Positions 47,377 through 57,025 of a stretch of DNA of 64,000 nt are shown here, piece after piece. Below the pieces are notes generated by a model. It was not told where the DNA came from and did no database searches. It was given only the letters and a program-made list of their open reading frames with translations. The position numbers and the translations under genes were made by a program. Each line of letters opens with the position of its first letter. Positions within the stretch are counted from its first letter, which is position 1. The stretch comes from Brevinematales bacterium (GTDB lineage Bacteria > Spirochaetota > Brevinematia > DTOW01), in NCBI GenBank assembly GCA_026415355.1, contig JAOAHF010000006.1, positions 42,650 through 106,649 of the forward strand, read 5' to 3'.

Positions 47377-47604
47377 TCTATTATTTTAATTAATTTATTG
47401 CTTTTATTACAATCAAATACAAATTATACCAGAGTAACGTTGATGAGTTGACTGAGTTTTTTCGTGTGTGTCTATATTTCATGGAAATTTTATTTGGTTT
47501 TTAGCTTATTCATTATAAGCAAAGGGATTACACATTAAGTTGGTTTACCTGGGATTTTTGAGTTATTTTATCTTTTAGTTGATTTTAGGTTTTGTTTGAA
47601 ATCT

Positions 47605-49029
47605 TTAGAACTCAAACTCTTTTTTAGTTTTTTCTCTAATGTTTTCTTTGTAGTATTTTGATATTGTTGCTCTTGTAATACTTGTTAGTTCATCAGGTGG
47701 AAACATTGATAATAAATTCCATCCGATTTCAAGACTCTCTTCTATGGTTCTTCTTTCGGTGAATTTTTGTCCTATTAACTTCTGTTCAAACAAGTTTCCA
47801 AATTTGAGTATTAATTTTTCTCTAGGTCCCAACTCTTCTTCACCTACAATTGATGCTATGTTTCTTACTTCTTTAACTCTAGCATATAGTGCATATAATT
47901 GGTTTGATACACTTGCATGATCATCTCTTGTTTTTTCTTCACCTATACCTTCTTTCATAAGTCTTGATAGCGATGGTAAAACATCAACAGGTGGATATAT
48001 TCCTTTATTATGTAATTCTCTTGATAGCACTATTTGTCCTTCTGTTATGTAACCAGTTAAGTCTGGGATTGGGTGTGTTATATCATCATTTGGCATTGAC
48101 AGTATAGGAATTTGAGTTATAGATCCTTCAGCTCCTTTTACTCTACCTGCCCTTTCATATATTGTTGCTAGATCACTGTACATGTATCCAGGAAAACCTT
48201 TTCTTGCTGGTATTTCTCCTAATGCTGTTGCTACTTCTCTTAACGCTTCTGCGTAATTTGTTATATCTGTTAATATGACTACTATGTGCATATTTTTTTC
48301 GAATGCCAAAAATTCTGCAACTGTTAGTGCAACTCTGGGGGTTATTAATCTTTCTATTGGTGGATCATTAGCTAGATTTAGAAACAGAATAGTGTTGTTG
48401 ATTGCCCCTGTTTCTTCGAAGACTTTTTTGAAGAAGTAAGCATCATCGTACTTTACTCCCATAGCTGCAAAGACTACACCGAAATTTTCTTTAGTAGCTC
48501 CTTTTATCTTAACCTGGGATGCTATTTGTGCTGCTAACTCGTTGTGAGGTAGTCCTGCTGCTGAGAAAATTGGTAATTTTTGACCTCTTACTAACGAGTT
48601 CATTAAATCTATTGAGGATATACCTGTTTCTGCAAAATCTCTTGGGTATCTTCTCATGAATGGATTTATTGGAAGCCCATTTACATCTCTTATATCTTCA
48701 TAGTCAGTTTCTACAAATCCATCTATTGGTACTCCTGCTCCATTATATATTCTGCCTAACATTCTTTTAGAGACACCAATTCTCAAAGGCGTTGCTTTAA
48801 ACCTTACTTTTACTTTCTCTTTGTTTATTCCAAAAGTACCTTCGAAAACCTGTAATGTGATTGCTCTTTCACCAGATTTTAGTACTTTGGCATGTCTGAT
48901 TTCACCTGTTTCGAGTTCTATCTCTGCTACTTCGTCATAACCTACATCTGGTACGTTTTCTAAAACCATAAGAGGCCCTTTTATTTCTTTTGCTCCTTCG
49001 ACAACTTTTTCGGGTATAAACAAATCCAT
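47605..49029 (-). CDS. atpB: V-type ATP synthase subunit B
   Basis: The 474-residue protein is the non-catalytic B subunit of an A/V-type ATPase: it lacks the Walker A loop of subunit A and has [35 protein letters not shown] in its place. Other blocks are [43 protein letters not shown] and [15 protein letters not shown]. Enzymes of this type couple ATP hydrolysis or synthesis to H+ or Na+ transport. No other V-ATPase subunit gene lies on either side, unlike the usual operon. A purine-rich ribosome site (AAGGGGTG) precedes the ATG. Confidence 0.95.
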   Translation of the reverse strand: MDLFIPEKVVEGAKEIKGPLMVLENVPDVGYDEVAEIELETGEIRHAKVLKSGERAITLQVFEGTFGINKEKVKVRFKATPLRIGVSKRMLGRIYNGAGVPIDGFVETDYEDIRDVNGLPINPFMRRYPRDFAETGISSIDLMNSLVRGQKLPIFSAAGLPHNELAAQIASQVKIKGATKENFGVVFAAMGVKYDDAYFFKKVFEETGAINNTILFLNLANDPPIERLITPRVALTVAEFLAFEKNMHIVVILTDITNYAEALREVATALGEIPARKGFPGYMYSDLATIYERAGRVKGAEGSITQIPILSMPNDDITHPIPDLTGYITEGQIVLSRELHNKGIYPPVDVLPSLSRLMKEGIGEEKTRDDHASVSNQLYALYARVKEVRNIASIVGEEELGPREKLILKFGNLFEQKLIGQKFTERRTIEESLEIGWNLLSMFPPDELTSITRATISKYYKENIREKTKKEFEF

Positions 49030-49118
49030 AAAAACACCCCTTCTAGTATAAATATGTATGAACTATACTTAACATTTCAAGCTATAGCTTTGGAGTGGAA
49101 GAATTATTTTATGTATTT

Positions 49119-49146
49119 TTGAGTAATTGATTTGTAGGTTTAAAAT
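49119..49146 (+). promoter_or_regulatory. Promoter of the FliK-like gene, probably leaderless
   Basis: TTGAGT and TAAAAT are 16 bases apart; the -10 box ends 6 bases before the ATG at 49153, and no ribosome site is present. Confidence 0.5.
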
Positions 49147-49152
49147 AGTATT

Positions 49153-49899
49153 ATGGATACCAAGTTGGTCAAAATTTTGAACGTAATAGGAGATTTTGTT
49201 ATAGTAAATGTTAATGGTGAAAAGTTCAAGGCCAAAGTTGAAGGTAGAGTTCCTTCGGATTTGTTTTTAGGTAAGATAACTAAAGAAAAGGATAAAATTG
49301 TAATTAAGGTAGTTGATGATATTATTTCCAAAGATCTTGGAAGGATCCTTGAGCAAGTTAATGTACCTAAATCTCCAAAAAACTACTTACTTACTAAAAT
49401 TCTTATGACTTTTAACATTCCTATTACATCTGAAATATATGAACTCTTTAATGAATTTAACTTACCGTTTTTAATCTCTTCAATAATCTTAAAAGGTAAT
49501 GATAGTATTAAATCGACTAGGAAGCAACTTATTCTTGCAGAGGTTTTGTACGAAGAATTAGGTAAAAAATTTGATGATACCGAATTTAGTTTGTTTGTAA
49601 GTTGTTTTATTTCTGATTATTCTAAGATATACATTTTTACCGATAGCGAGAATAGAAGATGGTTTTCATATTTTGAGCTTGAAGAGGATATAGTAAGAAA
49701 ATTTATTTTGTCTACTACAATAGATAATGTTGATGTTTTAGTCGTTTTTGAAAGAATGTTGAATAGGTATAATGTTGTTATCAACCTTTTTACTGATAAG
49801 AGGATACATATAGAGGATGTTGATGTACTTAAATCAAAACTTGAGAGTATAGGATTTAAACCGATGAATATAGATATAGAAATTTTTGGAGGAAGTTAA
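49153..49899 (+). CDS. FliK-like / YlqG-like protein
   Basis: The 248-residue product is assigned mainly by context. Its N-terminus (about 60 residues) looks like a small beta domain. A helical middle follows, and its C-terminal part, with hydrophobic strands around FSYFELEEDIVRKFILS and DNVDVLVVFERMLNRYNVVINLFTD, resembles the C-terminal domain of flagellar hook-length control proteins (FliK). The next gene encodes an FhlB-type FlhB C-terminal homologue; the Bacillus pair YlqG-YlqH has the same order. The last base of its stop is the first base of the next ATG. A function in the flagellar type III export apparatus is inferred. The gene seems to start with a leaderless mRNA. Confidence 0.55.
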   Translation: MDTKLVKILNVIGDFVIVNVNGEKFKAKVEGRVPSDLFLGKITKEKDKIVIKVVDDIISKDLGRILEQVNVPKSPKNYLLTKILMTFNIPITSEIYELFNEFNLPFLISSIILKGNDSIKSTRKQLILAEVLYEELGKKFDDTEFSLFVSCFISDYSKIYIFTDSENRRWFSYFELEEDIVRKFILSTTIDNVDVLVVFERMLNRYNVVINLFTDKRIHIEDVDVLKSKLESIGFKPMNIDIEIFGGS

Positions 49900-50159
49900 T
49901 GAAGAAAGCAGTTGCCTTGAAATATGAACCTTCTGAGATGTCTGCTCCGCAAGTTATATCAAAAGGAGTAGGTATACTTGCTGATAAGATAATAGAGATT
50001 GCACAAGAGCACAATATACCAATTATTAAGTCTGAGGTTGTTGAACCTCTTATGTCTATAAAGATAAGATCTGAAATTCCACCAGAACTATACCAGGCAA
50101 TAGCTGAAATTATTGCCTATGTATATAAACTTGTTAGGGATAATCATAAAGGAGCCTAG
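49899..50159 (+). CDS. FhlB, homologue of the FlhB cytoplasmic C-terminus
   Basis: The 86-residue protein matches the FlhB/YscU C-terminal domain just after the autocleavage site: KKAVALKYEPSEMSAPQVISKG, ADKIIEIAQEHNIPI and IPPELYQAIAEIIAYVY. Stand-alone copies (YlqH in Bacillus, FhlB in Helicobacter) can replace the cleaved FlhB fragment in the flagellar export gate. The NPTH cleavage motif itself is absent because the protein begins downstream of it. It is translationally coupled to the FliK-like gene. No other flagellar genes are in the window. Confidence 0.85.
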   Translation: MKKAVALKYEPSEMSAPQVISKGVGILADKIIEIAQEHNIPIIKSEVVEPLMSIKIRSEIPPELYQAIAEIIAYVYKLVRDNHKGA

Positions 50160-50168
50160 ATGAAAAAT

Positions 50169-50194
50169 AGTCCCCAGGGGGATAGCTGGGGACT
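50169..50194. repeat. Stable 9-bp hairpin after the FhlB gene
   Basis: AGTCCCCAG and CTGGGGACT flank an 8-base loop, starting 9 bases after the FhlB stop codon. It is GC-rich for this genome but is not followed by a T run, so it may protect an mRNA end or act as an atypical terminator. Confidence 0.5.
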
Positions 50195-50316
50195 GGACTG
50201 GGGGTGTATCTATAGTTTTAAATTTCACCTAATAAATAATTTAATACCAATTATTCTAGTTTTCAATTTTTTTATTGTTTCTATGATATACTATTTGGAC
50301 TCTATTTTAGGTTTAT

Positions 50317-52206
50317 CTACTTTATCTTTCTTAGTACTACTATTGGAGGTAGTAGTTTTCTTATAGTTTCACCAAAGGTAGTAGAAGATATATAATCTTC
50401 CATTACTCTACTTGAGATTGAGAATGTTGAGTTATTTATAGGATCTTCGTATGAAGTAATATAACTTCCTTCAGTTTTTGAATTTTTAAGTTCTCCTGTC
50501 AGTATTGTTGTTCCAAAAATCCATTTACTTCTCTCGTTTGACACATCATCAACTCTTGGGGTACCTACTTTGTATATGCCATCTAATTTTGAAACTATTA
50601 TTACATTTCTTAAGATTTCTACATATTCTTTTAAAAAAATTCCCTTTGATGATATTATGACGAGGGTTTTAGGATTTGGTATATTGTTTATGTTGTCAAT
50701 GTAGATATTTTCTTTTGATATAACTATTACAGGTTCGTTAGGGCTACCCTTAACAACAATTGGTAAGTATGAGAATATAATGCCGTTTTTGGGAAGATTT
50801 TGTATTCTATCAAAGTCTATTAGTACTGCTTTTTCTGCTTTGTCGGTGAATAAATAGGTACCATTTTTGGGTAATCCTTTCTTTATGTAAATTTTAGGTA
50901 TTTTATGTAGTACTACTATTTCTTTGTCTTTTTCAGGTGCTACTGGTAGTATTATTTCGAAATTCTCAACAAAGAATCCTTTTAATTCAGTATCGCCAAC
51001 AAAAACTTTTTGAGGGGTTATGTTTGAAGGTATTCTAAATCTACTTTTCTTACCATCTCCTCTACCTATAGTACTGTAATATTTATTCTTTATGTCAGAA
51101 GAGTTGATAACTATTTCATCTCCTTCAATTGAAATTTCATTACCTAATAGATTTTGGTTTGTTTTATCAAAGTATATACCCAATATAGGTCTATGTTTAC
51201 TTACTATTCTCATTGTACTTGAGTTTAGTTTTATTCTGAAAGGTTTGGAGAAAGAGTCTGGTGATATTGGTACATCTACTGGTTGAGTGTTGAATGATAA
51301 ATAACCATTTTCTATGTTTAAAAATTTTTTTGTTATCTCTCCTCTCGATCCAAAAGTATCTGCATTTTCGAAAAGGTTTATGCTCTTGGGCTTTGTTTCT
51401 GAAAAATAAATATTGTCAATTTCTTTTGATAGTTTGATTTTGGGTGAACTATAGTATAGGTTACCTAAGAATTCTTTTTCTGATATTAAAGGATTTACTA
51501 TTTCTTCAACTTCTCCTTCGTATTTTCTTACAATCCAATCTTTATCAGCTAAACTTTCTGCTATCTTTATGATATTATCAATTTGAATGTTTATATCTAC
51601 TTGATTTACTACTCTGGTTTGATATTTGATGTTAAGTCTTAAAGAAGGTGTTTCTGGCGAAATTTCTGCAGATGATATATATGAGTTTACTGAGATGTTT
51701 GTACTATTTGAAAATAATGGAGGATAAGTGTATGCAAAAAGTACTTCTGAGGGTTGTTTGCCTATGCTTTTTATGAAACAGTAGCCCCAGAATACACATC
51801 TTGTGTTTGTTCTCAGAGTCATATTATCAGTTAGTATGTAAGCAAAATCGGTTGGTAGTATTGCATAAAAGTTGATTTTTCTTGATATCTTTGCTCTGTC
51901 TGTTTCTAGAGATACTATTACATCATATATGTTGTTTGTCTTGTAAAATATTTTTTTTACTTTGTATATGAAGTTATCTGTATTTGTTCTTGTGTCAATG
52001 TTGGTTCTAAATTCACCTGTTTTGATTTGGTTTATAGTTTCGAAAACTTCTTTTTCTGAGACTAATTTTAATTTTTCATGTTCATAAAGTTTGTATGCAT
52101 CTAAATAAAAGAAAGATATGAAGTTTAGTAGTGATACTGAAATTATTGACAGTAGGAATACTAGCATTAATGCGATGATTAGAGCTGTAGCAGAGTTATT
52201 TGACAT
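50317..52206 (-). CDS. PilX-like membrane-anchored protein
   Basis: The 629-residue product begins with a short polar stretch and a single hydrophobic helix (SATALIIALMLVFLLSIISVSLLNF). It is followed by a long soluble part rich in beta strands. The helix has the G/S-x-ALIIALMLVFLLSI character of PilX-type minor pilin or pilus-assembly proteins, which begin this way without a signal cut. The rest, over 570 residues, is much larger than a PilX protein and not recognised. The first bases overlap the end of the upstream membrane/coiled-coil gene by 11 bp, so the two are translated together. An external or periplasmic role is likely; the rest is unknown. Confidence 0.5.
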   Translation of the reverse strand: MSNNSATALIIALMLVFLLSIISVSLLNFISFFYLDAYKLYEHEKLKLVSEKEVFETINQIKTGEFRTNIDTRTNTDNFIYKVKKIFYKTNNIYDVIVSLETDRAKISRKINFYAILPTDFAYILTDNMTLRTNTRCVFWGYCFIKSIGKQPSEVLFAYTYPPLFSNSTNISVNSYISSAEISPETPSLRLNIKYQTRVVNQVDINIQIDNIIKIAESLADKDWIVRKYEGEVEEIVNPLISEKEFLGNLYYSSPKIKLSKEIDNIYFSETKPKSINLFENADTFGSRGEITKKFLNIENGYLSFNTQPVDVPISPDSFSKPFRIKLNSSTMRIVSKHRPILGIYFDKTNQNLLGNEISIEGDEIVINSSDIKNKYYSTIGRGDGKKSRFRIPSNITPQKVFVGDTELKGFFVENFEIILPVAPEKDKEIVVLHKIPKIYIKKGLPKNGTYLFTDKAEKAVLIDFDRIQNLPKNGIIFSYLPIVVKGSPNEPVIVISKENIYIDNINNIPNPKTLVIISSKGIFLKEYVEILRNVIIVSKLDGIYKVGTPRVDDVSNERSKWIFGTTILTGELKNSKTEGSYITSYEDPINNSTFSISSRVMEDYISSTTFGETIRKLLPPIVVLRKIK

Positions 52207-54076
52207 AGTGATCTGAAGATGATATGAGTTTTTTAGTAGTTATGATTGTTTCAATGATAGATGTTATTTCTTTTTGGGCTTCTTGTATTTTACTTACGAA
52301 GAGTTTTGTTTCATTTTCTATTGTTTTGTCATCTGTTGATATTTTGGATAGTAATAAACTTGTTTCGTTGAGTTGGTCTACAAGTTTTTGGGATTGAAAT
52401 TTATCTACAAGGTTAATTTGATCTGCTAGATTATGGATTTGATTTATTTTGGATTTTGTTTTGTTTATATCATCTAATATTGTTTCAATTTTTTGTACTA
52501 TATCTGACATTTTCAAAACTTCAGAGTCGTAAGAAATGAAGGCCTTTTTTATTTCGTTACTTAGGTTAGCTATGTTGTTCTCAAACTCGGAAAGATTATA
52601 ATTTACTATTTTTGATATTTCCATCATCCTGTTAAGTATTTTACTAAACTGTATAGATATAAACTTAAACTCACCAGGATATCCTACTTTTGCCATTTCA
52701 AGTTGAAAGTTTATAAATATCATCTCAATTTCTTTTGCTAATCTTTCAATTTTGTTTAAGCTTGAAGTTATTACGGTGTTTGAGGTTTTTATCATGTATG
52801 ATGTGCTTTCTTCTATTTTTGATAGGAATCTTGACATTGAAGACATATTATCATAGAGTGTTTTCAGACTATCTTTTATGTTTTTGATATTCTCTGATAT
52901 TTCTTTTAAATTGCTAGATAAGTTTTTTGAGAAAGTTTTTTTGATATGTTCCGTTTTGAATTGTATTTCAGTGAGTTTAGAGTTAAGCTCTGATGAAAGA
53001 GAAGCGTACTTGTAGATGTTTTTTCTAGTATTTGATAGGTTAAGAATTGGTATGTTTTTGTTAAGTATTTTATTCTTGAAATTTTCTAATGAGAAAATAG
53101 CTGTTTTTGATGAAGATATAATTCTATCTGGTATGTTTTCTATATCTTCTAGCGTTTTCTCTAGTATTTTATCAACTGCTGATGATATGTCACTTAGTTG
53201 GTTTACATCTCTTATTACATCCTCTATGTCATACATGCTGAAGACTGTCATTTTTTCTCTTTTTTCCTTCCAGTTTAATAACATATTGTTAATACTGTTT
53301 AATACTTTCTTCATTGTGATATGAGATACTAAGAACAGAATAGATAGTACTACTATATTTGCTGCAATTATTAATATTTGGCCTAGGATTCCTGCACCTA
53401 ATAATTTGTCTGACGAGATTAGTAGGGAACTCATAAGGAAGGTAATTGTGATTAGTAATGGATAGATAGATTTCATAGATAGTCTTCTGTATTTTACTAT
53501 TTCGCTTTTTCTTTCGATTTTTATGAAATCTCCTATTTGTATATTATAGTGTCCTAATATGTTTTGTAAGACGAAGAAATATATTAAACTTGCTGTCCAG
53601 GCTCCAAATGTTGGAGAGACAAAGAGTGCTATGAAAGTTTGTACTGATACATCGGTATGTGTCATGAGACCCCATATGTCTGCTATTAGTCCGCCTATTG
53701 TTATCCTAAAGAAAAGATTTATAGCCGCATATAAAGGTATCCTAGGAGTTGAATATGAAAACTCTTTCAAGTTATCTATTGTAGGTTTTAATATCACTTT
53801 TATAAGCTTTCTGGTTAGAAAGACATTGGTAGGGAATGCTACAAACAATACAACAAATATCGTTGTGAAAAGCACTGGTGTGAAATAAACATCCATGAAT
53901 ATATCTGCTACGTTCCCGTAAGATATTGCTATTACAACTGCTACCGGTACTCCAAAACCGAATCCTATTATTTCAGCAGAAAAGAAATTTACAAGTGTTT
54001 TTAAGGATACTTTCCTTATGTAATGTTCTTGTTCTTTAGTTATTGCATTTTGGGTATTTTCATGAGGTTCATTCAT
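52196..54076 (-). CDS. Multi-helix membrane protein with long coiled-coil tail
   Basis: The 626-residue product has about six membrane helices in residues 30-260. The rest (265-620) is almost wholly helical, with heptad-like runs such as LNSKLTEIQFKTEHIKKTF and LSEFENNIANLSNEIKKAF. The overall layout recalls methyl-accepting chemotaxis proteins with a membrane-embedded sensor, but the conserved MCP tip is not seen, so signalling to CheA is doubtful. The tail may be a cytoplasmic scaffold. It lies between a TPR-like exported protein gene (11 bp upstream) and the PilX-like gene, which it overlaps by 11 bp, so all three are one operon. Confidence 0.6.
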   Translation of the reverse strand: MNEPHENTQNAITKEQEHYIRKVSLKTLVNFFSAEIIGFGFGVPVAVVIAISYGNVADIFMDVYFTPVLFTTIFVVLFVAFPTNVFLTRKLIKVILKPTIDNLKEFSYSTPRIPLYAAINLFFRITIGGLIADIWGLMTHTDVSVQTFIALFVSPTFGAWTASLIYFFVLQNILGHYNIQIGDFIKIERKSEIVKYRRLSMKSIYPLLITITFLMSSLLISSDKLLGAGILGQILIIAANIVVLSILFLVSHITMKKVLNSINNMLLNWKEKREKMTVFSMYDIEDVIRDVNQLSDISSAVDKILEKTLEDIENIPDRIISSSKTAIFSLENFKNKILNKNIPILNLSNTRKNIYKYASLSSELNSKLTEIQFKTEHIKKTFSKNLSSNLKEISENIKNIKDSLKTLYDNMSSMSRFLSKIEESTSYMIKTSNTVITSSLNKIERLAKEIEMIFINFQLEMAKVGYPGEFKFISIQFSKILNRMMEISKIVNYNLSEFENNIANLSNEIKKAFISYDSEVLKMSDIVQKIETILDDINKTKSKINQIHNLADQINLVDKFQSQKLVDQLNETSLLLSKISTDDKTIENETKLFVSKIQEAQKEITSIIETIITTKKLISSSDHYVK

Positions 54077-54087
54077 AAATTAGCTTT

Positions 54088-54591
54088 CTATTTTAGTATT
54101 TCAGGATTTACTTTGTTTTTGTCAAATCCTTCTGATATTGCTTTTTGGGCGAGTTCTTTTGCCCTTGCCTTTTGATTGTTTTTGTACAGTACAACTGAAG
54201 CACTGTATAGATAATCGGGTTTACCACTTACATCATAAGCCATAAGATATGCATTCACAGAGTATTTGTAATTTGATGTTTCATATTTTTTTGCAAGTTC
54301 TAGGTTATGTTTTTCAAAAGATTGTTTTGTAAAGGATAGGTTTATGTTGTACTTTTCTTTAAGTATTTTTTGAGCTTCTTTTCCAGCGTTTTCAAATGGG
54401 TATAAGTTAAATGTATGTTTGTAACTTATTATTGCTTTTTCAGTTTTACCTGCCATTTCGAACGCTTTTCCTGCTTCAAGCCAATCGTTAGCAAGATCTT
54501 TCCTTTGGGATGGTGATAAGTTCAAATAAAACCCAAAAGAAAAGTATCCTATTGTAAACATTATTCCAAAGACTAACAAAACTTTTTTCAT
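54088..54591 (-). CDS. Exported TPR-like protein
   Basis: The 167-residue product has a signal peptide (residues 1-21, ending FSFG) and TPR-type helix pairs: LANDWLEAGKAFEMAGKTEKAIISYKHTFNLYPF, then NAYLMAYDVSGKPDYLYSASVVLYKNNQKARAKELAQKAIS. Repeats of this type bind partner proteins. GGAGG lies 6 bases before the ATG. It is the first gene of the three-gene minus-strand operon, so it may help the two large membrane proteins after it in the periplasm. Confidence 0.7.
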   Translation of the reverse strand: MKKVLLVFGIMFTIGYFSFGFYLNLSPSQRKDLANDWLEAGKAFEMAGKTEKAIISYKHTFNLYPFENAGKEAQKILKEKYNINLSFTKQSFEKHNLELAKKYETSNYKYSVNAYLMAYDVSGKPDYLYSASVVLYKNNQKARAKELAQKAISEGFDKNKVNPEILK

Positions 54592-54713
54592 AAGTACCTC
54601 CTAGAGTACATAAGTAATTTATATAAATGTAGCAACTTTTTTCAACATAATTTGTATTTGAAAATGAGGTTTTAAAATTTTTAATTTTTAGTATCCTATT
54701 TAGGAGATATAAT

Positions 54714-55982
54714 ATGAGAGTTTGCGTTATTGGTAGTGGTGGAAGAGAACATGCTATAGTATGGAAGTTGAGCAAGTCTTCGAATGTTGATAAGATATTT
54801 TCTATACCAGGAAATGGTGGAACTTCTAAAATTTCTGAAAACGTTTCTTTACCCTTGAAACCACCTTTTTCGGAGCTTTTAGATTTTGTTAAATCGAATG
54901 GAATATCTTTAGTTGTTGTTGGTCCTGAAGCACCACTTGTTGATGGAATAGTTGATTTCTTGGATAGAGAGGGTATTAAAGTTTTTGGCCCTAATTCTAA
55001 GGCTAGTATGATAGAGGGTAGTAAGGTTTTTGCTAAGCTGATTATGAAAAAGAATAATGTTCCAACTGCTGATTTTGAGGTATTTGATGATTTTGAAAGT
55101 GCCAAGAGATTTTTTGAAACCCATCCTGATTGGGTTATAAAGGTTAATGGTCTTGCTGGAGGTAAAGGAGTTGTTGTTCCTTCTAGCTTTGATGAAGGAA
55201 TATTATTTTTGGAAGATGTGTTTTTGAAACGTAAATTTGGTAATTCTGGTGATAAAGTTGTTATAGAAAAACGTCTTGATGGGTATGAGCTTAGTGTATT
55301 TGTTGTGACTGATGGTGAAGATATAAGGTTTCTTTCTACTGCTCAAGATCACAAAAGAGTTTATGATGGAGATAAAGGTCCTAATACTGGTGGTATGGGT
55401 GCGTATTCGCCTGTACCAATGGTTTCGAAAGATCTATTAAATACTATACTAAAGAGGATAGTTTATCCTACTATTGAGGGGCTTGCTAATGAAGGTGTGG
55501 TGTATAGGGGAGTTTTGTACTGTGGTCTTATGATAGACAAAAATGAAAATCCATATGTTCTTGAGTTTAACGCAAGGTTTGGAGATCCTGAAGCTCAGGC
55601 TATCATACCTTTAATAAAAACTGATCTGTTTGATATTCTGCAATCAGTATCTGAAGGATTACTAAGGAAAGTAAATATTGAGATTTATGAAAAATTTGCG
55701 GGAGTAGTTGTTCTTGCTTCTAGAGGTTATCCCAACGGTTATGAAAGAGGTAAGAGAATTACTGGTGATCTTTCAGAGAAAGAAAATTCACTAGTTTTTC
55801 ACGCTGGTACTGCTTATGATGGTGAAAAACTCGTAACAAATGGTGGTAGGGTTTTAAATGTTGTAGGTTTGAGTAATACTCTAAAGGATGCTCTTAATGT
55901 AGCCTATAATAGGATAAAGGATATATACTTCGATGGTATGTTTTATAGAAAAGATATAGGTTGGAGGGTTTTAGGAGGATAG
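54714..55982 (+). CDS. purD: Phosphoribosylamine-glycine ligase
   Basis: PurD (GAR synthetase) joins phosphoribosylamine and glycine with ATP, the second step of purine synthesis. The 422-residue ATP-grasp protein starts RVCVIGSGGREHAIVWKL and shows VVVGPEAPLVDGIVD, KVNGLAGGKGVVV, the TAQDHKRVYDGDKGPNTGGMGAYSP signature, and the metal-binding EFNARFGDPEAQ. TAGGAGA lies 8 bases before the ATG. The gene for a membrane protein begins 1 base after its stop. Confidence 0.95.
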   Translation: MRVCVIGSGGREHAIVWKLSKSSNVDKIFSIPGNGGTSKISENVSLPLKPPFSELLDFVKSNGISLVVVGPEAPLVDGIVDFLDREGIKVFGPNSKASMIEGSKVFAKLIMKKNNVPTADFEVFDDFESAKRFFETHPDWVIKVNGLAGGKGVVVPSSFDEGILFLEDVFLKRKFGNSGDKVVIEKRLDGYELSVFVVTDGEDIRFLSTAQDHKRVYDGDKGPNTGGMGAYSPVPMVSKDLLNTILKRIVYPTIEGLANEGVVYRGVLYCGLMIDKNENPYVLEFNARFGDPEAQAIIPLIKTDLFDILQSVSEGLLRKVNIEIYEKFAGVVVLASRGYPNGYERGKRITGDLSEKENSLVFHAGTAYDGEKLVTNGGRVLNVVGLSNTLKDALNVAYNRIKDIYFDGMFYRKDIGWRVLGG

Positions 55983-55983
55983 A

Positions 55984-56910
55984 ATGGAATATACCTTGTT
56001 GTTTTTGGGAGGGGTTTTTCTAAGCGTAGTACATACACTCATACCAAATCATTGGGTTCCAATAATAACTATATCAAAGTATCAAAAATGGGGTAGTAAC
56101 TTTACTAGGCTTGCTATATTTATAATTGCAACTGCTCATTCATTAAGCACGATAATAATAGGGTCACTCATAGGTATATTAGGAATTGAGGTATTCAAGA
56201 GATTTGAAGGATTATCAAAAATTGTACCTACTGGTATTTTCATTTTAATGGGTATTGTATTTATATCTTTGCACGTATTTGACTTCTCAAAACATCATCA
56301 TCATGAAGAAAAGAATTTTCATCTTCTTCATTCTCACAAGATTACATTCTACGTATTGGTAGGGATGATTTTTGCTTATGTTATAGTTTTGATATTGCTT
56401 TTAGTTAAGAGCGGAATAGGAATGGAAGTTATAATTCTTAGTATTTTTATTTTTTTGGCTATTTTGAGTATAATTATAGTTCAAAGGATATTAGAAAGGA
56501 AACACAAGTTCAATTTTTATAACTCTCATATACATACGTCTGATGATAAAAGTATTCATGATTATCATCATCATGATCATTCGGTGGATATTTATAATAT
56601 CCATTGTGATAATTTGGCAACTGTGAATCTGAGTAGATGGGGTGCTGTTTTAGGGTTATCTTTTGCTTTATTCTTTTCTCCATGTATTGAGATTGAAGTT
56701 TATTACTTACAAGCTAGTACTTTAGGTATTAGTGGTATATTACTACTATCACTTACGTATTGGACTATAACAGTTATTCTAACATATGTTCTAGTGGGTT
56801 TGGGTGAAAAGGCAATTCAAAGATTTAAATTGAATAAACTTGAGCATAATGAGGATGTGATAACAGGTATTACTTTATTGGTTTTTAGTGTACTGTTCTA
56901 TTTATTGTGA
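55984..56910 (+). CDS. NicO/RcnA-like metal transporter with His-rich loops
   Basis: The 308-residue protein has about seven membrane helices. Near the N-terminus it has VVHTLIPNHWVPI, similar to the HAxxPxH motif of nickel/cobalt exporters of the NicO family. IIATAHSLSTIIIGS in helix three repeats the histidine pattern. Two hydrophilic loops carry histidine clusters (HHHH at about 100 and YHHHDH at about 195), typical of metal-binding loops. Nickel, cobalt or zinc transport is plausible; the direction is not certain. It is in one unit with purD, with a 1-bp gap, an unusual pairing. Confidence 0.65.
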   Translation: MEYTLLFLGGVFLSVVHTLIPNHWVPIITISKYQKWGSNFTRLAIFIIATAHSLSTIIIGSLIGILGIEVFKRFEGLSKIVPTGIFILMGIVFISLHVFDFSKHHHHEEKNFHLLHSHKITFYVLVGMIFAYVIVLILLLVKSGIGMEVIILSIFIFLAILSIIIVQRILERKHKFNFYNSHIHTSDDKSIHDYHHHDHSVDIYNIHCDNLATVNLSRWGAVLGLSFALFFSPCIEIEVYYLQASTLGISGILLLSLTYWTITVILTYVLVGLGEKAIQRFKLNKLEHNEDVITGITLLVFSVLFYLL

Positions 56911-57025
56911 GTTGGTATGTAGTGCTTGATTTCTTAATAAGGTACTTAAGTCTAAATTCTACTTTGTTAAAGCAGAAAAATTTTAGAATTTTTAGATAGC
57001 GATTGTATTTGTTGTAATGAGTGAG

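Noticed and set aside
54488..55105. 205-codon minus-strand frame overlapping purD and the TPR-like gene
   Set aside because: Most of it is antisense to the conserved N-terminal part of PurD, and it has no ribosome site.
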